A stretch of 64,000 nucleotides of DNA from Mucilaginibacter mali (lineage in GTDB: Bacteria; Bacteroidota; Bacteroidia; Sphingobacteriales; Sphingobacteriaceae): contig NZ_CP054139.1 in assembly GCF_013283875.1 (NCBI RefSeq), positions 2,418,001 to 2,482,000 of the forward strand, given 5' to 3'. Positions 16,296 through 25,680 of the stretch are shown here, piece after piece. Each line of letters starts with the position of its first letter. Within the stretch, counting starts at the first letter, position 1. The notes beneath the pieces were generated by a model. The model searched no databases. It was not told the DNA's origin and was given only the letters and a program-made list of their open reading frames with translations. The translations under genes were made by a program, and so were the position numbers.

Positions 16296-16727
16296 TTACT
16301 CAGCAGGATGTATAAACACCTGCCAGTTAATGGCCGCTCCGCCTTTTTTAAGAGTGGCAGCTACCGAGCAATATTTATCAACCGATAGTTCGGCAGCGCG
16401 CTTGGCTTTATCCTCATCAATATCGCCATAAAGATGGAATTCGATAGTTACATCCTTCCAAAGCGAGGGTTCAACGCCGGCCTCACGATCGCCGTTTACC
16501 ACCATTTTATAATCCACCACATCCTGGCGTTGTTTCTTTAGTATGCTGATCACGTCGATAGCCGAACAACCTGCCAAACCCATCAGCAACATTTGCATGG
16601 GGCGTACGCCGTAGTTTTTGCCGCCGCTTTCGGGGCTGGTATCCATTTTAACAGTATGACCGTTTTGGTCGGTGGCCTCGAAGCCAAAGTCGTCGCTAAC
16701 GCGTGATAGATTAATTGTAACTGACAT
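16296..16727 (-). CDS. OsmC family peroxide-reducing protein
   Basis: 143 residues. OsmC-type folds reduce organic hydroperoxides with a pair of cysteines in the cytoplasm. Both are seen: GLAGCSAIDVISILKKQRQ (first Cys, peroxidatic) and DKYCSVAATLKKG (second). The sequence is closer to the YhfA-like OsmC branch than to Ohr, which is represented separately at 30080. The ATG at 16725-16727 faces a divergent secreted-protein gene starting at 16810, so the two promoters share a gap of 82 nt. Confidence 0.9.
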   Translation of the reverse strand: MSVTINLSRVSDDFGFEATDQNGHTVKMDTSPESGGKNYGVRPMQMLLMGLAGCSAIDVISILKKQRQDVVDYKMVVNGDREAGVEPSLWKDVTIEFHLYGDIDEDKAKRAAELSVDKYCSVAATLKKGGAAINWQVFIHPAE

Positions 16728-16765
16728 AATATATTTGTTGCGCCTAAGTTATGATTTTATTAGCC

Positions 16766-16773
16766 TAAATTTG
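16766..16773 (+). promoter_or_regulatory. Candidate -7 element for the secreted protein at 16810
   Basis: TAAATTTG matches TAnnTTTG exactly and lies 36 nt before the chosen ATG. The TTTG/TTG at 16734-16740 is further upstream than the ideal 19 nt, so the -33 box is uncertain. Confidence 0.45.
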
Positions 16774-16809
16774 GAAAACACTACTAAAAACATAGATTTT
16801 AACCATAGC

Positions 16810-17301
16810 ATGAGCAAAACTATAAAAACATTCATTTTCATATTGTCATTTTTCCTGGCCACGCAACTATCTTACGGGCAAAAGCAATTACTATCGTACG
16901 AAGACATGAAGTATCTGATAGAAAATAACCTGGGCAAGGCCGATACCTTTATGGTGGCTAAGGGCTATACCATCACCAAGTCAAACATCAAAAAGAAAAC
17001 CCGCACCTACATGGCAACCATGCAGGGCGGCACCAAAAGCAGCGTAGAAGTACGGGCGGATGGCCGCAAGATATTTGTAGAGATAGATACCGACGATATT
17101 TCGCAATACAACATGATCCATAACTCCATCGCCCAGTTTTTGGTAACCAGCGGCACTGTTCCGGCAGATATCCAAAGTTATAATGTAAAGGATCTGGGGA
17201 TGATCTATATTTCCATTAATGATACGGTGCCATACAGCCCTATCCGTAAGGATTATGATATACACTTAGTAGCAGATAAGAATATTACGAGTTATAATTA
17301 G
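16810..17301 (+). CDS. Secreted protein of unknown function
   Basis: 163 residues from ATG 16810; a longer frame begins at 16672 inside the OsmC gene on the other strand and would bury the signal peptide, so I reject that start. Residues 1-23 (KTFIFILSFFLATQLSYG) are a signal peptide. The mature part has alternating polar strands (KKKTRTYMATMQGG, SSVEVRADGRKIFVEIDTDD) and no cysteine or known catalytic motif. No family recognised. Confidence 0.65.
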   Translation: MSKTIKTFIFILSFFLATQLSYGQKQLLSYEDMKYLIENNLGKADTFMVAKGYTITKSNIKKKTRTYMATMQGGTKSSVEVRADGRKIFVEIDTDDISQYNMIHNSIAQFLVTSGTVPADIQSYNVKDLGMIYISINDTVPYSPIRKDYDIHLVADKNITSYN

Positions 17302-17322
17302 GGCTACCCCATTATTACATGT

Positions 17323-17437
17323 TGTCATTTCGAACGCAGTGAGAAATCTTATACGTCCATGCGAACCAACTTGCATATCGTATAAGATTTCTCTTTCGCC
17401 CCATTCCCTATTCCAGCCCAGCTCTATCGTAATGACA
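17323..17437. repeat. Intergenic palindromic (REP-like) element
   Basis: Outer arms TGTCATT (17323-17329) and AATGACA (17431-17437) enclose a perfect 15-bp inner inverted repeat GAGAAATCTTATACG (17341-17355) and its complement (17379-17393). The outer arms match those of the element at 39355-39439, so this is one dispersed family. It lies between convergent genes. Confidence 0.8.
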
Positions 17438-17459
17438 AGTAGTAGAAAACAAAAAGGGG

Positions 17460-18761
17460 CTACTTCGATGTATCATCCACCTGCATCTTCCCGGTATTAA
17501 AACCACGCACGATCAGCCGGTTATCGCTATCCTTATTGATATAATTAATAGCCCAGCTAAAAAATACGATCAGCTTATTACTAAACCCGGCCAGCGATAG
17601 CAAGTGCACAAACATCCACATTAGCCAGGCAAAAAATCCCTGGAAGTGTAAGCGGCCAATATCGGCAACGGCCCGGTTACGGCCGACGGTGGCCATAGTA
17701 CCCTTATCAAAATATTTAAAAGGTATAGCTGGCTGGCCATTAATGATATGGATGAGGTTTTTTGCCAGGTGCTTGCCTTGCTGCATGGCAACAGGAGCAA
17801 CACCGGGTAAACCCTCCGGTAATTCGGGCGTGATCATAGCGGCAACATCACCTATGGCATAGATGTTCTGACAACCCTCTACCCTGCTGATGTTATCGGT
17901 TTTGATGCGGGTACCACGGGTGAGCGGCGCGGTTAAGCCACCCGGCATTTCGCCACGCACACCGGCAGCCCAAAACACGTTACGTGTTTTTAATACAGTG
18001 CCGTTATCAATACTCAACGTTAGGCCATCGTAATGTTCTACGTGTACACTGTTAATTACCGTTACGCCACGCTCTACCAAAAAATGCTTTGCCTTTGCCG
18101 ATGCCCCCTCGGACATTGCAGCCAGCAGTTCCGACTTTCCCTCGGCCAGGTAAACCTTCATATCATCAAGGCACAAACCGGGATAATCCTTACAAAGGAT
18201 ATGCATGCGCATTTCGGCCAACGCGCCGGACAATTCCACACCGGTAGGGCCGCCGCCTACCACCACAAAGGTGAGCAGGGCCTGCCGTTCTTCGGGGTCG
18301 GTAGTTACTAATGCCTTTTCCAGGTTTTGTAAAACCAAGGCGCGCAGGTTTAGCGCCTCGGGCAGGTTTTTCATGGGCATAGTGTAATGCTCCAGCTCCT
18401 CGCTGCCGAAATAATTGGTATTTGCGCCGGTAGCTATCACCAGGTGATCGTACTTAATATCACCAATATTGGTGTTCAGGATATTGGCATCAGCATTTAT
18501 TTGCTGCACATCGGCCATTACGAATGTAAAATTCTTTTGCCCGGCAAAAATGCGGCGGATAGGGAACGCTACCGAATCGCCCTCGAGGGCGCCCATAGCT
18601 ACCTGGTAAAGTAAGGGCTGAAAGGTGTGGTAGTTGTGCCTGTCTAACAGAATTACTTCCACCGGTTTATTTTTAAGGTTTTTTGCAACCTGTATGCCGC
18701 CAAAGCCGCCACCAATAATAACAATGCGTGGGGTGCCTGCGGTTGTATTTATCAGATCCAT
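17460..18761 (-). CDS. Type II NADH dehydrogenase (NDH-2), FAD-dependent
   Basis: 433 residues. NDH-2 is a single-subunit peripheral inner-membrane enzyme that passes electrons from NADH to quinone without pumping protons. Two nucleotide-binding motifs are present: VIIGGGFGGIQVAKNL (FAD, about 13-28) and VVVGGGPTGVELSGALAEM (NADH). Between them TFQPLLYQVAMGALEGDSVAFPIRRI and later ATGANTNYFG and YAIGDVAA are family hallmarks. The C-terminal third has a hydrophobic stretch (FFAWLMWMFVHLLSLAGFSNKLIVFFSW) that anchors it to the membrane. Monocistronic; no sign of truncation. Confidence 0.93.
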   Translation of the reverse strand: MDLINTTAGTPRIVIIGGGFGGIQVAKNLKNKPVEVILLDRHNYHTFQPLLYQVAMGALEGDSVAFPIRRIFAGQKNFTFVMADVQQINADANILNTNIGDIKYDHLVIATGANTNYFGSEELEHYTMPMKNLPEALNLRALVLQNLEKALVTTDPEERQALLTFVVVGGGPTGVELSGALAEMRMHILCKDYPGLCLDDMKVYLAEGKSELLAAMSEGASAKAKHFLVERGVTVINSVHVEHYDGLTLSIDNGTVLKTRNVFWAAGVRGEMPGGLTAPLTRGTRIKTDNISRVEGCQNIYAIGDVAAMITPELPEGLPGVAPVAMQQGKHLAKNLIHIINGQPAIPFKYFDKGTMATVGRNRAVADIGRLHFQGFFAWLMWMFVHLLSLAGFSNKLIVFFSWAINYINKDSDNRLIVRGFNTGKMQVDDTSK

Positions 18762-18898
18762 AGATGTGTTTGCGGTGTTAGCCGCGTATACTTAAATTGT
18801 AATAATAAGGCGATATGTGTTGCTTATGTTTTCAATGATAGCAAATTTAGGTTGATTAAGCTGTGGAATTATTAATTTAGACGATTGATTACACCCAA

Positions 18899-19852
18899 AT
18901 GAAAAAATACCCCTTAATTATCCTGTTGTTTTTAGCTATTGCCTCCTTTGGGCAGGTGCGCACTATTGATAGCAAGACCGATGGTAAATACATCCGTGTA
19001 AACGGCGCCCGGCTTTGGGTGGTTACCGTTGGCGATGGCGACCCGATCATCCTGATACCGGGAGGCCCTGGTGGCGCGCATCCCGGTCTGCGCAGTTTCG
19101 ACGCGCTGGCGCAAAATCATCACCAGCTAATTTATTTTGATGGCTTTGGTCGCGGTAAGTCTGATACGGCTTTAAACGTGAGCGAATATACCCTGGCCCG
19201 CGATATTGAAGACATTGAGGGGCTGCGCAAGGCACTGAAGCTTGAGCACGTTTCGGTTTTGGGCCACTCGTACGGTGGCGTGGTGGCACAGGGTTATGCG
19301 CTGAAATATCCCGAGCATTTAAGTCACCTAATATTGGCCAATACCTTCCACAGTTTTGTAATGTGGCAGGAAAACGATGATAACAGCAACCGGGAGATCA
19401 AGACCAATTATCCCGAAGTTTGGAACGAATTAACGAAACTGCGGGATAAGGGTTTGGTTTCCAGCGATGCCCGGCACCAGGAAATTTATGGGCGCGTACC
19501 TTATGGCTTTTTGTATGCCTACAACCCATCAAAATTTGAGGGCGGCAAAAGCGATTACCCCAACAGTATGAACACCAAACTATACTACCAGATGGTAGGC
19601 AGGGACGGCGATTTTATTGTAGGCAGCGACATCGGCAGCTTCGACTACCGTAAGCAACTGAAAGACTTGAAAATGCCGGTACTGATCATAGGCGGAAGGT
19701 ACGACCGTGTGGCCGTACCCTGGATGATGATAAAGTTTAAGCAGTACTGCCCGCAGGCAGAGTTTGTGATGTTTGAACGATCGGGCCATAACCCGCAGGT
19801 GGAGGAGCCTGCACGCGAGTTTGCCGTGATCAATGCATTTTTAGCGCGATAA
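18899..19852 (+). CDS. Exported alpha/beta hydrolase, proline iminopeptidase-like
   Basis: 317 residues with a signal peptide (1-19, ending FG-Q). An alpha/beta-hydrolase fold follows: oxyanion-hole segment IPGGPGGAHPG, nucleophile elbow GHSYGGVVAQ (Ser), acid region GGRYDRVAVP and catalytic His in RSGHNPQVEEP. The GGPGG segment and cap region fit the S33 prolyl-aminopeptidase branch, but substrate could differ. Being exported, it would act in the periplasm or on the surface. Its 3' end overlaps the M56 gene on the opposite strand by 12 nt. Confidence 0.85.
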   Translation: MKKYPLIILLFLAIASFGQVRTIDSKTDGKYIRVNGARLWVVTVGDGDPIILIPGGPGGAHPGLRSFDALAQNHHQLIYFDGFGRGKSDTALNVSEYTLARDIEDIEGLRKALKLEHVSVLGHSYGGVVAQGYALKYPEHLSHLILANTFHSFVMWQENDDNSNREIKTNYPEVWNELTKLRDKGLVSSDARHQEIYGRVPYGFLYAYNPSKFEGGKSDYPNSMNTKLYYQMVGRDGDFIVGSDIGSFDYRKQLKDLKMPVLIIGGRYDRVAVPWMMIKFKQYCPQAEFVMFERSGHNPQVEEPAREFAVINAFLAR

Positions 19853-22800
19853 AGTACTTTTTATAGTACCTCTTTGCCCCCACACCCAGGCTTTACTTTT
19901 TTGCGTCTCCCAGTTATATACAATGGAATCAGTGTAAAATGCGTTATCGCCTTTAATGGTTTTTACACTTGGAATGCCGGTATAGCTTTTTGTTTTAGGA
20001 TCAATACGCCCGCTGGCATACAGCAAATGGTTCTTTTTATCTACGAGTACGTAAGCAGCCTCCAGTTTAAAATCTCCGGCGGATACCGATGCATTATAAA
20101 GCCTGATGATCTGTCTTTTTTCATCTTCGCATAACGAATCTGCTGCTTGTAAGTTAAGCTTCAATAGATCTGACTTATTAGGAAGAGCTGCTGTTTTATT
20201 TTCCTGTTTAGCCTGCGTATTTACAGTTGTTGCCTTTGCATCCACATAGTATTTGTCAAACAGTTCAGGATTGCGGATACCATAACCGCTTTCACCGGGA
20301 CTAATAGACACCCAATCGGCAATGTTAAATGTTTTATTGCCATTGCTTACCTCGTGCACAAAACGCAGGCGAACGTGATCACCCCATTGTATATCCTTCA
20401 TTGCAGGCGCGTTAGGTTTAAAGGTGAGGTAAAACTTATAGCCGTTCACTGTTTCAAAAAGGGCGCTTTTCCATTTGCCATTAGGGTATTTTTTAATATC
20501 GCTGATCTGTCCATCGGCATACCGCACCTTATTAGGCTCGTATAAGAACGGGGCTGTCGGTAGTTTATCCGCTTCAGCCAACTGGAATATTTTTTCGTTG
20601 TTCTTGCTTACAGATGCAGGCACAACCGTTACTATTGTTTGGTCTTTCCCCCATCCAGTACTAAAAACCTTTAGTTGTATCTCATCGCCCGGCTTCAACA
20701 GTTTGTTCAATATTTTTTCCTGGCCGTAAAAGGTGAGCAAGGTGTATTTGTGTCCATTCCAGGTAAACACCATTCCCGTTTTGTTTTTTTCGGGTGTGAT
20801 CTTAATATCTATAGTGCCCGCGTGATATATATCGTCTGATAATTTCTTTTTTGTCTTGTAATCATCCGTTTTCATGTATGCCACTTCCCCGGGCGACAGG
20901 TGCATGTTTTTTAGCTTGGCTTTAAGTTTAAGATCGATACCGTTTTTTCTGATCGTATCTTTTTGGCTATCAAAAATATTCACCAGGTCCATTTTATAGC
21001 TGAAGAAAAACACAGCTTCATAACCATCCATATTTGCGGTGTATCCTCTTTTACGTATACTGGAGAAGTCTGTTCCATCACAAACCCCTACGCTCCCTTT
21101 ATTGGCCAGCACCAGTTTAATATTATCTGATACCTTGTTAAATGCTTCCTCGCTGTAAAAATCGCGATCGATATAAAAGCCTACTTTACCATTGTGTTTA
21201 ATATCTGTTGTAGCCATGCCGCCACGCGAGTATGATACTACCTCATCATAGATTTCGCCGTTACTCTTTTTAACCTCATTGCGAATAAAAAGACCGGCTA
21301 TCTTCTCCTTATTAGTCCGGTCATCATCAGGGTAAGCAGCGCGGCTATTTTGCGCTTCATCTTTTTCAGGGTAGCGCACTTTATTCGTATTGTCGTTATT
21401 CTCCTTTGGTTTATTAATATAAGTAGGCCCATCACCGCCATGGTGCTTAAATATCACTTTACCATCTTTATAAATAGCCGCCTGGATAATAAATATCGAA
21501 TCCCTCTGAAAGTCAGCATACTTCACCAGTACCTGAATACGATCGCCAACTTTTAACGGTTCGTTAGTTTCAAGGCCCTGGCCGTAATAAAACTTCATAC
21601 CGTATTTATCGCCATCTAACTCAAATGATACCCGGTCGGTACGGGTTTTGATAAATTGGTTGTTTACTACGCCGTTTATAACCACATCCAGTGTTTTACC
21701 ATTCATTTCAGATGTTAGTTTCAATTTGCGCTTATATTCATCAGATGAGATATATGCTTTGTTCTTTTCCTTAAACGCTTCTATTGAAGTTTTAGCTTTT
21801 GGCGGTAAGCTTTTAAAGTTGAATACTGAAGCATAACCTTTTTGCGGCGCATCGGGAAAACTACCGGCAGGGCCAACACTATAGAAAGCTGAAAGGTACA
21901 TGGTAACAGACTTATCCGCTTTTTGTATTTCATCCTCGTTATAAAATTTTTTATCGATCAGGAAACCAGCTTTTTCACCCGGTTTTAGCATGGTGCTTAC
22001 CTTACCGGCCCCGTATACATTTACAATCACTTTATCATAGGTAGTGCCATCATCATTTTTCAAGTGTATGCGGCTATAAAATTGCTTTTCGGGAATCAAA
22101 CGTTCCTTTAGCAGGTTTTCCTTTTCAAGTGCATTCATATAGGTGATCACCCCTTTATTGGTTTTGATATCCACATAGCCATCCTTAATAGCTACGCCAT
22201 GCTTCACCACGGTAGCATCAGGGTTCCAAATGCCGGAAGAGGCGATACAGTTCTTACTAATTTTATACAGGATGTCTTTTTTATAAGTTTTACCATCGAT
22301 GATCACAAGCGGGTCTTTGCCCAGTTCGTCAATATTTTCTATTACGCTGTATTCCTTATCCTTACTTTTTAATCGGGCAAAGGCCAGGCAACTGATAAGC
22401 ACCACAGGTACCACCAGTACATAAACTATCTTTTTCATATTTGCGGAAGGTTGGTTAAATAACATGGTGATGCGCTTTTTAAGCGGCACTTTGCTGAAGT
22501 TATGATACAGCATACCCTGCCCGGCTACCGACAAGTGTACCAGCAGGTTGGCATAGTTATGCTTATCCGTTTCGCGGGCTACGGCGCGATCAACCTCAAA
22601 CTCGTGGTTTTCTTCTACCGAGCGGGCATACAGGTAAATAAACGGGTTGAACCAAAGGATGATCTGCGCTATTTTAACGATGATCCGATCGACAGAGTGG
22701 TAAAGTTTTACGTGCAGCATTTCGTGCGCGATGATCTGCCGTATCTCATCCGGACTTAATTCATCATCGTTCAGGAAAATATAATTCAGGAAGGAGCCAT

Positions 22801-23242
22801 TCGTGATCTTCTCGTTACCGGTAAGGATGTTTACCTTACCTACTTTGGTGATCCGCTTGCCTTTCAACCGTTTAAAAAAAGCAAACAGGGTTGCCAGTAA
22901 ATGGATATTTAAACCTATTACAGCCAATAAATAGGTATACTGAAGAATAGTGCTCCAGCGCATCGGCTGCGGCTTGGGGACATCGGGGTGGATAACAATT
23001 GGTGTTACCTGCTCGGGTTGCTGCGTGTATTGGTATACCACATGCTCCACCACGCCGGTGTAAACATGCGGCTGGCTTAGCTGTATCTTTATCAGCGGGA
23101 TGATAAAACTCAATACCACCGTAACCAGCAAGTACCACCTGTTGATTACAAAAAACGTAAGCCGGGTTAAAAACAGGTAGTAAAACAGGTAAAATACGGC
23201 TGTGCACGCGCATACCTGCAGCAGGTAAATAATGCTATCCAT
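19841..23242 (-). CDS. BlaR1-type M56 metallopeptidase with long repeat tail and OstA/LptD-like C-terminus
   Basis: 1133 residues, about twice a usual M56 protein. Residues 1-290 are the peptidase core with four membrane helices (about 3-25, 33-53, 99-122, 271-290) and the zinc site HEMLH at 173-177, with Glu further on in VEENHEFEVDRA. This part senses a signal and leads to cleavage of the partner repressor. Residues 383-605 and 648-890 are two diverged copies of one module (KAGFLIDKKFYNEDEI against KVGFYIDRDFYSEEAF), with a third half copy at 905-985. Residues about 1043-1126 (LYNASVSAGDFKLEAAYVLVD, DSIVYNWETQKSKAWVW) resemble the N-terminal OstA/LptA-like domain of Bacteroidota LptD. The tail is probably periplasmic. 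It starts 2 nt after the BlaI-like gene. Confidence 0.88.
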   Translation of the reverse strand: MDSIIYLLQVCACTAVFYLFYYLFLTRLTFFVINRWYLLVTVVLSFIIPLIKIQLSQPHVYTGVVEHVVYQYTQQPEQVTPIVIHPDVPKPQPMRWSTILQYTYLLAVIGLNIHLLATLFAFFKRLKGKRITKVGKVNILTGNEKITNGSFLNYIFLNDDELSPDEIRQIIAHEMLHVKLYHSVDRIIVKIAQIILWFNPFIYLYARSVEENHEFEVDRAVARETDKHNYANLLVHLSVAGQGMLYHNFSKVPLKKRITMLFNQPSANMKKIVYVLVVPVVLISCLAFARLKSKDKEYSVIENIDELGKDPLVIIDGKTYKKDILYKISKNCIASSGIWNPDATVVKHGVAIKDGYVDIKTNKGVITYMNALEKENLLKERLIPEKQFYSRIHLKNDDGTTYDKVIVNVYGAGKVSTMLKPGEKAGFLIDKKFYNEDEIQKADKSVTMYLSAFYSVGPAGSFPDAPQKGYASVFNFKSLPPKAKTSIEAFKEKNKAYISSDEYKRKLKLTSEMNGKTLDVVINGVVNNQFIKTRTDRVSFELDGDKYGMKFYYGQGLETNEPLKVGDRIQVLVKYADFQRDSIFIIQAAIYKDGKVIFKHHGGDGPTYINKPKENNDNTNKVRYPEKDEAQNSRAAYPDDDRTNKEKIAGLFIRNEVKKSNGEIYDEVVSYSRGGMATTDIKHNGKVGFYIDRDFYSEEAFNKVSDNIKLVLANKGSVGVCDGTDFSSIRKRGYTANMDGYEAVFFFSYKMDLVNIFDSQKDTIRKNGIDLKLKAKLKNMHLSPGEVAYMKTDDYKTKKKLSDDIYHAGTIDIKITPEKNKTGMVFTWNGHKYTLLTFYGQEKILNKLLKPGDEIQLKVFSTGWGKDQTIVTVVPASVSKNNEKIFQLAEADKLPTAPFLYEPNKVRYADGQISDIKKYPNGKWKSALFETVNGYKFYLTFKPNAPAMKDIQWGDHVRLRFVHEVSNGNKTFNIADWVSISPGESGYGIRNPELFDKYYVDAKATTVNTQAKQENKTAALPNKSDLLKLNLQAADSLCEDEKRQIIRLYNASVSAGDFKLEAAYVLVDKKNHLLYASGRIDPKTKSYTGIPSVKTIKGDNAFYTDSIVYNWETQKSKAWVWGQRGTIKSTLSR

Positions 23243-23244
23243 TT

Positions 23245-23613
23245 TTATTTGTTTTTATTGATGATGTCTTTGATCTTATCCAGGTCTTCTTTGCTCAATT
23301 GCTGTTCTTTCACCATAAAGCTGAAAAGGCTCTCGGCCGAGTTATCGAAGTAGCCCGAAAAGAACTTTTTGAATGATGATTTACGGTACTCGCTTTTGCT
23401 GATAAGCGGGAAATACTCATAGGTTTTACCATATGCCTTATACCCTGCATAACCCTTCTTCTCCAGCAAACGTACTACCGACGATATGGTATTATAAGGG
23501 GGTTTGGGATCATCGGGCAAAGCATCAATGATATCTTTCACGAAGCACTTTTTCAGCTGCCATAAGATGTGCATTACGCGTTCTTCGGTTTTTGTTAATT
23601 CTTCCATACTCAA
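23245..23613 (-). CDS. BlaI/MecI/CopY family transcriptional repressor
   Basis: 122 residues with the winged-helix DNA-binding domain of the penicillinase-repressor family (LTKTEERVMHILWQLKKCFVKD, then YNTISSVVRLLEKKGYAGYK) and a C-terminal dimerisation region (SAESLFSFMVKEQQLSKEDLDKIKDII). In characterised pairs the repressor is cut or inactivated when the M56 partner senses its signal, which opens the operon. Here it lies directly upstream of the M56 gene and is surely co-transcribed. No beta-lactamase gene lies nearby, so the regulated target is unknown. Confidence 0.93.
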   Translation of the reverse strand: MSMEELTKTEERVMHILWQLKKCFVKDIIDALPDDPKPPYNTISSVVRLLEKKGYAGYKAYGKTYEYFPLISKSEYRKSSFKKFFSGYFDNSAESLFSFMVKEQQLSKEDLDKIKDIINKNK

Positions 23614-23710
23614 ACTTATAACTTATATTTCAGTTTTACAACTATATTTTACGTTATATAACGTTTTTATCAGTTAATATTATTAAATAATTGAAAATCA
23701 ATTTAATAAT

Positions 23711-23826
23711 TTAACCACAAAGTGCACAAAGAAAGAAACCACAAAGTTCACAAAGGCTTATCATATCTATTATTGGTTATTTCTTTGTGCCCCTTTGTGA
23801 AAAACCTTTGTGACCTTTGTGGTTAA
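23711..23826. repeat. Palindromic intergenic repeat of the ACCACAAAG family
   Basis: TTAACCACAAAG (23711-23722) pairs perfectly with CTTTGTGGTTAA (23815-23826), and several inner copies of CACAAAG and CTTTGTG occur in both arms. It fills most of the 306-nt gap between blaI-like and argB. A related half element (AACCACAGAGTTCACAGAG) is present near 59190. Nothing else is seen in this gap apart from the argB promoter. Confidence 0.8.
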
Positions 23827-23895
23827 ATCGCTACCTATTCTCTACTAAATCAGTAGAATTTTTAATTTAAACACTCATCTTTCCCCGTTTATCTC

Positions 23896-23903
23896 TATTT
23901 TCG
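23896..23903 (+). promoter_or_regulatory. Probable -7 element of the argB promoter
   Basis: TATTTTCG (one change from TAnnTTTG) followed by CAG lies 16 nt before the argB start; the same 11-nt string precedes the helicase gene at 1124. Confidence 0.45.
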
Positions 23904-23919
23904 CAGCTATTAATAAAAT

Positions 23920-24711
23920 ATGGAGTCGCTATATATCATCAAGATCGGCGGGAATGTGATAGACAATTCCGAAAGCCTGCATCGTTTCCTTGAAGCTTTT
24001 ACTAAGCTAAAGGGACATAAAATACTGGTGCACGGTGGCGGTAAGGTGGCTACTCAATTAGGAGAAACCTTAGGCATTGAGGCCAAAATGGTGGATGGTC
24101 GCCGCATTACGGATATTGAGACCCTGCGCGTGGTAACCATGGTTTACGGCGGTTTGATCAATAAGAACATCGTTGCCCAGCTACAGCGGTATGGCACCAA
24201 CGCCATTGGCCTTACCGGTGCCGACGGTAATTTTATTAAAGCCCGAAAGCGCCCGGTAAAAACCATCGACTATGGTTTTGTTGGCGATATTGACGATGAT
24301 TCGGTAAATGCCAAAGGTATCAGTGCATTGCTTGATGCTGGCTTCACCCCTGTTTTCAGCGCGTTGACACACGATGGCGAGGGCCAGATGCTGAACACCA
24401 ATGCCGATACTATAGCCTCTGCCCTGGCAGTAGGTTTATCGGGATTGTACAAAACCACGCTAATCTATTGTTTTGAAAAGAAAGGCGTATTGAAAGATAT
24501 TGATGATGAAGACTCTCTGATCAGGGAGATCAATCCTGAACGTTATGATGAGCTGAAGACGGCGGGCATTATTCACAGCGGTATGCTGCCAAAACTGGAT
24601 AACGCTTTTAAGGCCATTGGCTTTGGCGTGCAGGCGGTGATCATTGGTCATGCCGATGATCTGGGCAAACTGGGCGACGGCGCATCTTTCGGTACACGAT
24701 TAAGTAATTAA
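23920..24711 (+). CDS. argB: Acetylglutamate kinase (arginine biosynthesis)
   Basis: 263 residues of the amino-acid kinase fold. The enzyme phosphorylates the gamma-carboxyl of an N-acylated glutamate in arginine synthesis. Motifs seen: IIKIGGNVID (phosphate loop Lys), LVHGGGKVATQLGETLG (substrate and ATP site), GLTGADGNFIKARKR, and LNTNADTIASALAVGL. In some Bacteroidota (Bacteroides fragilis) the pathway uses N-succinyl rather than N-acetyl intermediates, so the true substrate here is open. It precedes proC by 4 nt. Confidence 0.93.
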   Translation: MESLYIIKIGGNVIDNSESLHRFLEAFTKLKGHKILVHGGGKVATQLGETLGIEAKMVDGRRITDIETLRVVTMVYGGLINKNIVAQLQRYGTNAIGLTGADGNFIKARKRPVKTIDYGFVGDIDDDSVNAKGISALLDAGFTPVFSALTHDGEGQMLNTNADTIASALAVGLSGLYKTTLIYCFEKKGVLKDIDDEDSLIREINPERYDELKTAGIIHSGMLPKLDNAFKAIGFGVQAVIIGHADDLGKLGDGASFGTRLSN

Positions 24712-24715
24712 GAAC

Positions 24716-25528
24716 ATGAGCACACCAAACATAGCCATTTTAGGCAGCGGTAATATCGGTCTGTCATTAGCCAAAGGATTGGTTAAAGCCGGCATTTATA
24801 CGCCGCAGCAAATTGGCCTTACCCGCCGTAATGTAGCGGCTTTAGCCCCGCTTACTGAAGCCGGCTATCAAACCACAGCCAATAATGCCGAAGCTGTAAG
24901 CAAAGCAGGCATTGTAGTATTAGCTATTTTACCGCAGCAACTGAATAAATTGCTGGACGAGATAAAACCGGCTATCGACCCGGCTAAACATTTGCTGATA
25001 TCGGTAGTATCGGGCGTTAGCTGCCAGGATATCCGCCAGCATTTGGGGATGGATGTGCAGGTGGTACGCGCCATGCCTAACACGGCCATTGCCATTGGTC
25101 AAAGCATGACCTGCATAGCTACTGATACGGCATCGAACGATAACATCAAACTGGTTACCTCCCTTTTCGATACCGTTGGGGTGAGTATCCGCATTAACGA
25201 GGAGTTGATGACGTCAGCCACTGCCCTGTGCGCTTGCGGTATCGCCTTCTTTTTACGGTCGATACGCGCAGCATCGCAAGGTGGTACCGAGATCGGTTTC
25301 CATGCCCACGACGCGTTGAAGATGGCCGCCCAGACCGCCAAAGGTGCCGCCGATCTGCTGCTTCAACTGGCATCGCACCCTGAGCAGGAAATTGATAAGG
25401 TAACATCGCCCAAGGGCTGTACCATTGCCGGTTTGAACGAGATGGAGCATAACGGCTTCAGTTCGGCTATGATAAAGGGGATAAAAACATCGGCCGAAAA
25501 AGCGGGTGTGTTATATAAGCAGTCTTAA
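24716..25528 (+). CDS. proC: Pyrroline-5-carboxylate reductase
   Basis: 270 residues. It reduces 1-pyrroline-5-carboxylate to proline with NAD(P)H in the cytoplasm. The N-terminal Rossmann motif IAILGSGNIGLSLAKGL, the VVLAILPQQL segment, VVRAMPNTAIAIGQSMT and the C-terminal signature region (IGFHAHDALKMAAQTAKGAADLL, then KVTSPKGCTIAGLNEMEHNGF) are all present and the length is normal. Being 4 nt after argB, it is co-transcribed, joining proline and arginine synthesis, which share glutamate as source. Confidence 0.93.
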   Translation: MSTPNIAILGSGNIGLSLAKGLVKAGIYTPQQIGLTRRNVAALAPLTEAGYQTTANNAEAVSKAGIVVLAILPQQLNKLLDEIKPAIDPAKHLLISVVSGVSCQDIRQHLGMDVQVVRAMPNTAIAIGQSMTCIATDTASNDNIKLVTSLFDTVGVSIRINEELMTSATALCACGIAFFLRSIRAASQGGTEIGFHAHDALKMAAQTAKGAADLLLQLASHPEQEIDKVTSPKGCTIAGLNEMEHNGFSSAMIKGIKTSAEKAGVLYKQS

Positions 25529-25680
25529 TTATCAAATTGGTAACTTAGCACCCCGAAACGGAATAGTAAACAAGCATTTATAAAAAACACCTGAATTAAA
25601 ATACCATAATTACCAGCATCTTACACGCAATTAGCTTATAAGGCATTCCCTTTGCAAAGGTCCGGTAAATTCAAAATACC

